Below, piece by piece: positions 46,020 to 54,010 of a DNA stretch of 64,000 nt. The position numbers were made by a program, and so were the translations under genes. Origin of the DNA: Pirellulales bacterium (GTDB taxonomy: Bacteria; Planctomycetota; Planctomycetia; Pirellulales; JAEUIK01); assembly GCA_019745975.1 (NCBI GenBank), contig JAIESQ010000031.1:1-64000 (forward strand), read 5' to 3'. How positions within the stretch are numbered: position 1 is the stretch's first letter; every line of letters begins with the position of its first letter. The notes beneath the pieces were generated by a model. That model was given only the letters and a program-made list of their open reading frames with translations. It did not search any database and was not told the DNA's origin.

Positions 46020-46237
46020 CCAGTCTGGCTGACCTGAGCGTCGGCCAGTCGGCGCGGATACGACTGGTTCACGGCGTCGACGACGTGAGCGTGCGATTGC
46101 TGGAAATGGGACTCACCCCCGGCGCGACGGTGTTGCTGTTGGGGAAAGCGCCGCTGGGCGATCCGCTCGAATTTGAAGTGCGAGGCTACCGGCTGTCGAT
46201 TCGCCGCAGCGAAGCGACCCGGGTCGAAATCGAGTAG
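46016..46237 (+). CDS. feoA: FeoA-domain protein, second copy
   Basis: This encodes 73 residues, the normal size for FeoA. Motifs are LADLSVGQSARIRLV, VRLLEMGLTPGATVLLL, GDPLEFEVRGYRLSIRR and VEIE. It starts with GTG in the overlap GTGA with the first copy. It resembles canonical FeoA more than the first copy does (the complete PLGDPLEFEVRG strand pair is kept). feoB begins 71 bases downstream. Confidence 0.93.
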   Translation: MTSLADLSVGQSARIRLVHGVDDVSVRLLEMGLTPGATVLLLGKAPLGDPLEFEVRGYRLSIRRSEATRVEIE

Positions 46238-46308
46238 GTCAATCCTGCCTGGCAGACGCAGCCGCCACTGTCGGACCGATCGCGAATGCCTGCGCTGTAC
46301 ACGACACG

Positions 46309-48651
46309 ATGAATTCTCCGGTGCATATTCCGACCATCACCGTCGCCCTGATCGGCAATCCCAACGTGGGAAAGTCAACCCTTTTCGGGGCGCTCGTGGG
46401 GGTGCGGCAGCGCGTGGGAAACTACCCCGGCGTGACGGTCGAGAAGAAAAGTGGTCACTTCGTGCACGCCGGGGGGCACTACGAAGTGATCGACCTACCG
46501 GGCACCTATAGTCTCGCGCCGCGTTCGCCCGACGAGATGGTGGCCGTCGACGTATTGCTCGCGCGGCGCGGCGACACGCCGCCGATCGACGCGGTCATTT
46601 CGATCGTCGACGCCAGCAATCTCGAGCGAAACTTGTACGTCGTCAGTCAGGTATTGGCGCTGGGGCGGCCCACGGTGCTGGCAGTCAACATGCTCGATGT
46701 AGCCCGCGCGCGGGGAATCTCGCTCGATCTGCCGCGACTGGAAAAGTCGCTGGGCATTCCGGTGGTCGGCCTCGAAGCGCATCGCCGCGTCGGCATCGAT
46801 GAGCTCAAACACGCGCTCGAATGCGCTGTGCAAGAGCCAGCGCCGCAACAGGAAAGCCCCTTTCCTGCCGAGTTTTCTCAAGAGATCGACGCGCTGGCCG
46901 ATGCGGTCACGCAAGAGAATGCCGCAACCGCGATCGCGGCTGCAGCCGCCGAGCGAGAGCATCATTCGCTCGAACAACAAACCAACCATGACGGCGCTGC
47001 GCTACCGCGCTATCTGGTCGAACGATTGATGCTCGACACCAGCGGCTACCTGGCGACGGCACTTGGCTTCGATGACAGTCGGCAAATTCAGTCGCGCCTG
47101 CGCGACGCACGACAACGGCTGACGGCCGCCGGGATGCCGGTGCCGGCCGTCGAAGCGGTCAGCCGCTATGCCTGGGTAGGGCGCATGCTTGAGGGATGCG
47201 TGACCCGCCCGGCCGCGCACGCCGAAACATTGTCCGATCGGCTCGATCGCCTGCTCACGCATCGCTGGTGGGGCTCGCTAATGTTCGTCGCCCTGATGAT
47301 CGTGATGTTCCAGTCGGTATTCACCTGGGCCAGCCCGCTGATGGATGCCGTCGATGGCGCCGTGGGTTTCGTCGGCGCCGAGGTTGAGCGACTCTTGCCC
47401 GAGGGCGCGCTGCGCAGCCTCTTGGTCGATGGCGTCGTGGCAGGGGTGGGGGGAGTGCTCGTCTTCTTGCCGCAGATCTTCATCCTCTTCTTCTTCATCG
47501 CACTGTTGGAGGATTGCGGCTATATGGCGCGGGCGGCTTACTTGATGGACAAGCTCATGGCCCGCGTCGGGCTTAGCGGCAAGTCGTTCATTCCGTTGTT
47601 GTCGTCGTTCGCTTGCGCGGTACCGGGGATCATGGCGACCCGCGTCATCGAGAACCGTCGCGATCGATTGACGACCATCCTGGTGGCGCCGCTGATGAGC
47701 TGCAGTGCCCGGCTGCCGGTATACACGATCCTGATTGCGGCGTTCATTCCGCAGCGCGCGGTCTTTGGGCTTGGCCTGCAGGGACTGACGCTGGCCGCGA
47801 TGTACGCGGTGGGGATGATCGTGGCCGTGGCCGTGGCGCTGGTGCTCAAGCGATCGGTTCTGCGCGGAGAGACGCCACCGTTCGTGATGGAGCTGCCGCC
47901 GTACAAAGTGCCGTCGCCCGTCACGGTGCTGCACCGGATGGCGGAGCGCGGCTGGGCTTTCGTGCGGCGGGCGGGAACGTTGATCTTCGCGGTGTCGATC
48001 GTCGTCTGGGCCGCGCTCTACTATCCTCATCCCGACGAAATCGAGGCGGCCTATCGACCACAACGTGCCCAGCTCGCAGCGCGGCTCAAGCGCGTCGACA
48101 TGTCGCTCATGATGGGCAGCCCCGACGGCGAGCAGATGGTCGCTGCAACGGCCGACGAAGCCGCTCAGCTCGAAGACGAATTGTCGGCCATCGATGCCCA
48201 AATTGCCGGCGCGTATCAGCGGCAGAGTCTCTTGGGCCGGGCGGGAAAATGGGTCGAACCCGTCGTGCGGCCGCTCGGCTGGGATTGGCGGATTGGCTGT
48301 GCGGCGATCGCCTCGTTCCCGGCGCGCGAGGTCGTGGTCGCGACCTTGGGCGTAATCTACAACCTCGGCTCGGATGTCGATCTGGCGGCCGAAGAGGATC
48401 GTACGCGCCTGCAACGAGCACTGCGCCGGGCCACGTGGGACGGCACCGAGCGGCCGGTCTATAGCATTCCAGTCGCCTTGTCGATCATGGTCTTCTTCGC
48501 ACTGTGTGCCCAGTGTGCCGCCACGCTGGCCGTCATCCGGCGGGAAACCAATAGTTGGCGCTGGCCGCTATTCGCCTTTACGTACATGACGGTGCTGGCT
48601 TATCTGGGGGCGCTCATCACGTACCAGGTTGGCATTCGACTGAGTGGCTAA
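46309..48651 (+). CDS. feoB: Ferrous iron transport protein B
   Basis: This encodes 780 residues. The N-terminal G protein has GNPNVGKST (G1, about residues 16-24), DLPGTYSL (G3) and NMLD (G4). A linker with a charged alanine-rich insert (about 180-230) follows. The membrane part contains both Gate motifs with conserved cysteines, SFACAVPGIMATR and PLMSCSARLPVY, and a ~90-residue extramembrane helical insert (about 570-660). FeoB transports Fe2+ through the inner membrane using nucleotide hydrolysis for control. All motifs are intact. Confidence 0.97.
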   Translation: MNSPVHIPTITVALIGNPNVGKSTLFGALVGVRQRVGNYPGVTVEKKSGHFVHAGGHYEVIDLPGTYSLAPRSPDEMVAVDVLLARRGDTPPIDAVISIVDASNLERNLYVVSQVLALGRPTVLAVNMLDVARARGISLDLPRLEKSLGIPVVGLEAHRRVGIDELKHALECAVQEPAPQQESPFPAEFSQEIDALADAVTQENAATAIAAAAAEREHHSLEQQTNHDGAALPRYLVERLMLDTSGYLATALGFDDSRQIQSRLRDARQRLTAAGMPVPAVEAVSRYAWVGRMLEGCVTRPAAHAETLSDRLDRLLTHRWWGSLMFVALMIVMFQSVFTWASPLMDAVDGAVGFVGAEVERLLPEGALRSLLVDGVVAGVGGVLVFLPQIFILFFFIALLEDCGYMARAAYLMDKLMARVGLSGKSFIPLLSSFACAVPGIMATRVIENRRDRLTTILVAPLMSCSARLPVYTILIAAFIPQRAVFGLGLQGLTLAAMYAVGMIVAVAVALVLKRSVLRGETPPFVMELPPYKVPSPVTVLHRMAERGWAFVRRAGTLIFAVSIVVWAALYYPHPDEIEAAYRPQRAQLAARLKRVDMSLMMGSPDGEQMVAATADEAAQLEDELSAIDAQIAGAYQRQSLLGRAGKWVEPVVRPLGWDWRIGCAAIASFPAREVVVATLGVIYNLGSDVDLAAEEDRTRLQRALRRATWDGTERPVYSIPVALSIMVFFALCAQCAATLAVIRRETNSWRWPLFAFTYMTVLAYLGALITYQVGIRLSG

Positions 48652-48659
48652 TTCGTGGC

Positions 48660-48702
48660 ATGGGCTTTTCGGCCCATGACGAACACGGCCAGGATGGCCG
48701 TG
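48660..48702 (+). terminator. Hairpin pair after feoB
   Basis: ATGGGC/GCCCAT (48660-48677) is followed by CACGGCCA/TGGCCGTG (48684-48702) with a three-base loop. It lies nine bases after the feoB stop. There is no T-run, so rho-independent action is uncertain; the second stem also looks like a dispersed repeat. Confidence 0.4.
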
Positions 48703-48778
48703 CCACACGCTCCCCGAACCCGGCTTGCCACCGGGTGTCAGACTTTCTGGCGGCCAGTCGTATAGAATGAGGGCGATC

Positions 48779-49021
48779 ATGTACGTACTGGCCGCAACCA
48801 TCGACTGGCAGAGCACGGTTGCCGGGCTGATCGTCCTGGCGGCCGCAGGCTACCTGGCGCGCCGCGCGTGGCAGACAGTGTGCCGCCAGCGCACGACAAG
48901 TTGCGGCGCCTGTGCGAGCTGTCCCGCCGAACGCGGCAGCACCGAACCGCCGCTGGTGGCCCTTGAGGCGCTAGCTGGTTCGGTGCGACGTGAGCCGTTG
49001 GAACAATCACCGCGCGGGTAG
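48779..49021 (+). CDS. Small cysteine-rich membrane protein next to FeoB
   Basis: This encodes 80 residues with one transmembrane segment (QSTVAGLIVLAAAGYLARRAW, about residues 11-31) and then a cysteine cluster CRQRTTSCGACASCP. It resembles the FeoB-associated cysteine-rich membrane proteins that accompany feoB in many genomes; their exact role is not known to me. The ATG at 48779 begins just before the membrane segment. It follows feoB on the same strand. Confidence 0.75.
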   Translation: MYVLAATIDWQSTVAGLIVLAAAGYLARRAWQTVCRQRTTSCGACASCPAERGSTEPPLVALEALAGSVRREPLEQSPRG

Positions 49022-49063
49022 AAACCACCTGCCGACTGATCCCATCAAGGGGCACAATCTACG

Positions 49064-50410
49064 ATGAGCACCCCGGAAGACATCGTGCGCTCGCTACGCG
49101 AGGCGCTGGAGTATTCGCCCGACAATGTCCCTTTGCGGCGTCATCTGGCCGAGACGCTGTTGGGACACGGTCGCCCCGACGAGGCCGCCGAAGAATACCG
49201 CCGCATGCTGATCGATGCGCCCCAGGATGCCGGACTGCAGTTGGCCTTGGCGCGCGCGTATTTTCAGGCTGGCAAGTTGACGCAGTCGCTGGTGGTCGTC
49301 GAAGAGTTGATGAAGGCCGACGCACCGGCCGCCGGCGTACTGGCGTTGTTCGCCCGGTTGCTCTATCAGCGCGGCGAAGTTGAACGGGCGGTGCGGCAGT
49401 ATCGCGCCGCCGTTTCGCAGGACGCTGCCGTGGCCGACGATGCGTTCGCGCAGCAACTTGGCATCGATCAAGGCGAAGCGGACGACGAAGAAGTGGTCGA
49501 CGGACGGGTGCGGGTGAGCGCGGCGTACGACGACGAAGAGGCGACGGTCGATGCGGAACGCCCCAAGATCAACTTTGGCGACGTGGGGGGGATGGACGCC
49601 GTCAAGGAAGATATTCGTCTCAAAATCATCCTGCCGCTCGAGCAGCCGGAGCTGTTCAAGGCGTACGGCAAGACGGCCGGCGGCGGCATCCTGCTCTACG
49701 GGCCACCTGGCTGCGGCAAAACGCATCTGGCCCGGGCCACGGCCGGCGAAATCAAAGCGAACTTTTTGTCGGTCGGCATCAACGACGTTTTGGACATGTG
49801 GCTGGGCAACAGCGAGCGCAATCTGCACGTCGTCTTTGAGCAGGCGCGGAGGTTGCGCCCGTGCGTGCTGTTCTTCGACGAGATCGACGCGTTGGGGGCC
49901 AGCCGGGCCGACATGCGGCATACCGGTGGACGACACCTGATCAATCAGTTCTTGGCCGAGCTGGACGGCGTGAAGGCGTCGAACGAAGGCGTGCTGATCC
50001 TCGGAGCGACGAATGCCCCCTGGCACTTGGACAATGCGTTTCGCCGGCCGGGTCGCTTTGACCGCATTGTGTTTGTGCCGCCCCCCGACACGGAGGCCCG
50101 CGAAGCGATCCTGCGCATCCTCTGCCGCGACAAGCCGACCGCCGAGATCGACTTCGCGGCGGTCGCCAAGAAGACTCCGGATTTCTCGGGCGCGGACCTC
50201 AAGGCGGTGGTCGAAGGGGGGATCGAAGCCAAGTTGCGTGCGGCGCTGCGCGGCGGCGGAATTCAACCGCTCGGCACGCGCGACCTGGTCGATGCGGCCA
50301 AGAGCTTGAAACCGACGACCAAGGAATGGTTCGCGTCGGCCCGCAACTACGCCCTCTACTCAAACCAAGGGGGGACGTACGACGACATCTTGAAGTATTT
50401 GAAGATGTAG
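49064..50410 (+). CDS. AAA+ ATPase with N-terminal TPR domain
   Basis: This encodes 448 residues. The first ~130 form three to four tetratricopeptide units (LRRHLAETLLGHGRPDEAAE, LALARAYFQAGKLTQSLV, LFARLLYQRGEVERAVRQY). An acidic linker leads to a classical AAA module beginning FGDVGGMDAVKEDI. Walker A is LLYGPPGCGKTH (about 210-221), Walker B FFDEIDALG (about 268), the sensor GATNAPW and the arginine finger region RRPGRFDR. The fold is of the VPS4/FtsH/p97 type but without protease or MIT domains. TPR-membrane genes follow on the same strand, so it may work with them as a remodelling machine. Confidence 0.92.
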   Translation: MSTPEDIVRSLREALEYSPDNVPLRRHLAETLLGHGRPDEAAEEYRRMLIDAPQDAGLQLALARAYFQAGKLTQSLVVVEELMKADAPAAGVLALFARLLYQRGEVERAVRQYRAAVSQDAAVADDAFAQQLGIDQGEADDEEVVDGRVRVSAAYDDEEATVDAERPKINFGDVGGMDAVKEDIRLKIILPLEQPELFKAYGKTAGGGILLYGPPGCGKTHLARATAGEIKANFLSVGINDVLDMWLGNSERNLHVVFEQARRLRPCVLFFDEIDALGASRADMRHTGGRHLINQFLAELDGVKASNEGVLILGATNAPWHLDNAFRRPGRFDRIVFVPPPDTEAREAILRILCRDKPTAEIDFAAVAKKTPDFSGADLKAVVEGGIEAKLRAALRGGGIQPLGTRDLVDAAKSLKPTTKEWFASARNYALYSNQGGTYDDILKYLKM

Positions 50411-50468
50411 CGTCGCACGCGGCGTCCTTTTCCTTCCTCGGACTTCAACGCAGATTTCGTCGACGGTC

Positions 50469-51299
50469 ATGTCGCCGGCCACCGGATACCAACAGCGACT
50501 CGATCGGGGTTGGCTGCTGATGGACTTGAAAAACTGGCCGCTAGCGGAGCGCGAGTTTCGCGAGGCGGTGTCGCTGGAGCCCCAAGCGGCCACACCCCAC
50601 GCGGCGCTGGCCTGGTGCATCGCGCAGCGCAGCGTCCGGCACGCGCTCGACGAAGCGCGCGAAGCCGTCCGGCTCGAGCCAACGCTGGACTACGCCCAGT
50701 ACACGCTCGGGCATTTGCTGATCGATGCGCGTGACTACACGGCCGCCAGCGAAGCGGTCGACGAGGCGCTGCGTCTCGACCCCAGGGACGTGAACCACCA
50801 TGCCCTGCAAGCGCGGCTGCACATCGCCCAGGACCATTGGCGCGAGGCGCTGCAGGCCGCCGACGAGGGTCTCCAGTTCAGTCCGCAAGATCCCTACTGC
50901 CTGCGCTGGCGGGCGATTGCCCTGCGCGGGATGGGCATGCCGATCATGGCCGAGAAGACCACGGCGCAGTTGTTGGCATCGCACCCTGAGGATGCTGCCG
51001 GCCACGAGCAACACGCTTGGGCACTGTTGCAACAAGGGGAGGCCGAGCCGGCGGAGACACACTTTCGCGAGTCGCTGCGGCTGTCGCCCAGTAGCCGACA
51101 GGCCCTGAGAGGATGGCGGGAAAGCCAACGGATGGGACGCTGGTGGAGGCGATGTTTATATAGCCGGCCAAAGAGTCGGATCCAGGCGATGCTTTATCCG
51201 CTGCTGCGTGGCGTACTGCAAACTATGGCCGTCTTCGGCTTAATGGGTGGCTTATGGCTTCTTCTATACCTTGCGGCGGTAATCTGGTCGGCACTGTGA
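50469..51299 (+). CDS. TPR protein with C-terminal membrane anchor
   Basis: This encodes 276 residues. Five to six TPR units are visible (LDRGWLLMDLKNWPLAEREF, YTLGHLLIDARDYTAASEAV, HIAQDHWREALQAADEGL). Near the C-terminus is a positively charged stretch (RMGRWWRRCLYSRPKSR) and a hydrophobic segment (MAVFGLMGGLWLLLYLAAVI). It therefore faces the cytoplasm with a tail anchor. It lies between the AAA+ gene and another TPR membrane gene. Function unknown; a scaffold is likely. Confidence 0.85.
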   Translation: MSPATGYQQRLDRGWLLMDLKNWPLAEREFREAVSLEPQAATPHAALAWCIAQRSVRHALDEAREAVRLEPTLDYAQYTLGHLLIDARDYTAASEAVDEALRLDPRDVNHHALQARLHIAQDHWREALQAADEGLQFSPQDPYCLRWRAIALRGMGMPIMAEKTTAQLLASHPEDAAGHEQHAWALLQQGEAEPAETHFRESLRLSPSSRQALRGWRESQRMGRWWRRCLYSRPKSRIQAMLYPLLRGVLQTMAVFGLMGGLWLLLYLAAVIWSAL

Positions 51300-51347
51300 T
51301 AAAAGTACGCCTTGGTTTTGGCTTGGTCTGCGAAGCGCGGTCGATCC

Positions 51348-52631
51348 ATGCACACTCCTCACTTTCAACGCGGCGCGATCCTGCTCCAGCAGCATCGCCA
51401 CGACCTGGCCGAGCAGGAGTTTCGCCAGGCGCTGGTCGACGACCCCCACAGCGAGCTAGCGCATGCGATGCTCGCGCTCTGTTTGCGCCAGCTAGATCGG
51501 TCGGCCGAAGGGGTTGAGGAAGCGCGGGCGGCCATCGGCCTCGATCCTGAGTTGGCGCTGGGACATTTCGCGCTGGCGCTCAATTTGTTGGATCAAAAGC
51601 AACGCCCTGCCGCGCTGGCCGCGAGCCGCGAAGCCGTGCGCCTTGACCCGCACGATGCGGACCACCACTCGGTCGAGGCGCTGGTGCATCTGTCGGGCGA
51701 CAATTATCAAGAATCGTTAGCGGCCGCCGAACGAGGCCTGGCCTGCGACCCCAAGCACACCCGGTGTCAGAATCTGCGGGCTCTGGCGCTACGTCAATTG
51801 GGGCGCGCGGACGAAGCCCTGGCCGCGTCAGAGGAGGTGCTGGCCGAATCACCCGAGAATTCGTTGGCGCACACCGTCCGGGCCTGGGCATTTCTCGAAC
51901 AAGGGAACGTTCCGCAGGCACTCGTCCACTTTTCCGAGGCGCTGCGGCTGGACCCCAACGACGAATTCGCTCGGCAGGGAATGATCGAAGCGCTCAAGTC
52001 CCGCTACCGCGTTTATCGCTGGTTTTTTGCGTTTCGCCTGTGGATGGCCCGCTTGGGTTCGCGACTGCAATGGGTGTTCATCATCGGGTTGCTGGTCTTC
52101 ATGCGCGTGGCCAGCGCCGCCGGTCGCGCGAACCCGGCCTTGAAGCGCCCCGCGCAAATCGTCGTGGGGCTCTACCTGCTGTTCGTATTCTTCAGTTGGA
52201 CTGGCGAGCCGCTCTCGGATTTTCTGCTACGGCTAAACCGCTTCGGCCGGCAAGCCCTGAATCGCTACGAGACGTGGACAGCCAACGCCGTGGGAGGCTG
52301 CCTGTTGCTGGCGATCGCGTCGGCGCTCGTGGGCTGCGTCAGCGCGACGCTACGCTACCCGGGCCTGGCAGGGGGCGTAGTGTTTCTGACGCTGATCATC
52401 CCGGTGGCTGGCATGTTCTCGCGGCGCAGCGGTTGGCCGCAGTGGACGATGGGCGGAGTCACGACGCTGATCGCGCTGCTGGCGTGCGCGTCGTTGGGGC
52501 TTAGTCTGCTGTTCATTGCCGGCGGCGAGCAAGAAGCCGGCGATGGGGCAGCCCTCATTGCCGGATTGATCGCCGTAATCGGCTCCGCGGCCAGTACCTG
52601 GATCGGTCTGGCGACGCCGAAGCGCGACTGA
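51348..52631 (+). CDS. TPR protein with multi-pass membrane domain
   Basis: This encodes 427 residues. The first ~225 are TPR units (QRGAILLQQHRHDLAEQEF, LNLLDQKQRPAALAASREAV, VRAWAFLEQGNVPQALVHF), very similar in style to the upstream gene and probably its paralogue. About five hydrophobic segments follow from WVFIIGLLVFMRVASAAG to the end. The ATG at 51348 directly opens the first repeat; an upstream ATG at 51312 adds 12 residues. The gene is co-directional with the AAA+ and TPR genes before it. Confidence 0.85.
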   Translation: MHTPHFQRGAILLQQHRHDLAEQEFRQALVDDPHSELAHAMLALCLRQLDRSAEGVEEARAAIGLDPELALGHFALALNLLDQKQRPAALAASREAVRLDPHDADHHSVEALVHLSGDNYQESLAAAERGLACDPKHTRCQNLRALALRQLGRADEALAASEEVLAESPENSLAHTVRAWAFLEQGNVPQALVHFSEALRLDPNDEFARQGMIEALKSRYRVYRWFFAFRLWMARLGSRLQWVFIIGLLVFMRVASAAGRANPALKRPAQIVVGLYLLFVFFSWTGEPLSDFLLRLNRFGRQALNRYETWTANAVGGCLLLAIASALVGCVSATLRYPGLAGGVVFLTLIIPVAGMFSRRSGWPQWTMGGVTTLIALLACASLGLSLLFIAGGEQEAGDGAALIAGLIAVIGSAASTWIGLATPKRD

Positions 52632-52746
52632 GCGACGCGGCAGAAATGCGGAGGTTGCGCGGCACGCCGGGCTGATAGCCGAGCGAGGCTCGCTGATGCG
52701 GTGCGTTTCACGCACCCTACAAGCTGGCCGGCGGCGAATTACCCGG

Positions 52747-53784
52747 CTAACTTTGGCCCTTCGTCCACGCGCGCGGCTCAACGACTTCTTGAGCCAGCCC
52801 CACGCGCTGTAGCGCGCGAATCGTCAGCCAGGTGACGTCGAACTCCCACCAATGATGGCCGTGCGAGGCGGCCCGTTGATCGGCGTGGTGGTTGTTGTGC
52901 CAGCCTTCGCCGTTGCTCCACAGGCCGACGAGCCAATTGTTGCGGCTGTTCTCGCCGGTGTTGTAGTTCTGATAACCCCAGATGTGCGTCACGGAGTTGA
53001 CGCTCCAGGTAATGTGCCACACGGCGACGGTGCGCACGAACACGCCCCAGACCACCCAGCTCAGGCCCAGTTGCACGCCGCCCATGAGCGAGCCAGTCCA
53101 CAGGCCGCCCACCAGCGCGCCGGCCAGATAGAAGACGCCGATGCTCGCCACGTAAACCCACAACCAATTCAAGTTGCGCTCGAGCTTGCGATAATACGGA
53201 TCGCGGAGGATGTCGCGGGCGTAGCGCTCGTAGGTATCGAGATTGTTGACATCGCGGTTGGTGAAGATCACCCAGCCGACGTGGCCCCACAGGAAATTCA
53301 CCAGCGGGCTGTGCGGATCGGGCTGCTCGTCGGAGTATTGATGGTGCAGGCGATGAATCAGCACCCAGCGCGCCGGAGCATCTTGCAGGCAGCAAACACC
53401 CAGCGTGGCGAACACGTGTTCGAGCCACGTGGGCACTTTAAAGCCTTGGTGCGTCAACAGGCGGTGATAGCAGAGATTGATCCCGAGCGTGCCGAAGATG
53501 TACAGGCCGGCCACGGTCCACATCAGGCCCGTCCAACTGAACAACCAGGGCACAAAGGCCAGCAGGCTGAGCACGTGTACGCCGGCGATGCCGATCAGGT
53601 AGGGCCATTGCACGCGCAGGGGCTGTGTCGACTCGGGGCGATCGAGATGGCGCAAGACGAGCGGATTGCCGAGCGCCGCCGAAGGCAGGGCAGTATCCTG
53701 CGAGCCGGTCGTGTCGAAATGCGGCTTGGTCTGTCGCGAAGCGCTGGAATGGTCGGCGGAAGTCGAGGGTTCGGCGATCGACAT
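52747..53784 (-). CDS. Acyl-CoA/lipid fatty acid desaturase
   Basis: This encodes 345 residues. The three histidine boxes of membrane desaturases are HRLLTH (107-112), HRLHH (144-148) and HNNHH (296-300), which bind the di-iron centre; a further WGYQNY segment lies before the third box. Hydrophobic pairs surround the first two boxes as expected. It introduces a double bond, most likely delta-9, in saturated acyl chains and adjusts membrane fluidity. The start at the ATG 53784 leaves a ~50-residue polar N-terminus, which is longer than usual. Confidence 0.93.
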   Translation of the reverse strand: MSIAEPSTSADHSSASRQTKPHFDTTGSQDTALPSAALGNPLVLRHLDRPESTQPLRVQWPYLIGIAGVHVLSLLAFVPWLFSWTGLMWTVAGLYIFGTLGINLCYHRLLTHQGFKVPTWLEHVFATLGVCCLQDAPARWVLIHRLHHQYSDEQPDPHSPLVNFLWGHVGWVIFTNRDVNNLDTYERYARDILRDPYYRKLERNLNWLWVYVASIGVFYLAGALVGGLWTGSLMGGVQLGLSWVVWGVFVRTVAVWHITWSVNSVTHIWGYQNYNTGENSRNNWLVGLWSNGEGWHNNHHADQRAASHGHHWWEFDVTWLTIRALQRVGLAQEVVEPRAWTKGQS

Positions 53785-54010
53785 CGGCGAGTGACCTGGT
53801 CGTTTGGAGGAGATGGAGAGATCGTGGGCGGGACGATGCGTCGGGGTGCGGCCCCGGGCTAATCGGCCCTCTCTGGCGGGTAGTTCAGTGTAACGAACCG
53901 GCCGCGCACGCTGAATAGAGGTATCGACCCATTCCTGAGGAGCGCAGCAGAAATCCAACTGTTACGCCCGTGCGGCATTTCGCCGCGTATTGTGCCAGCC
54001 CGGGCTGCCA

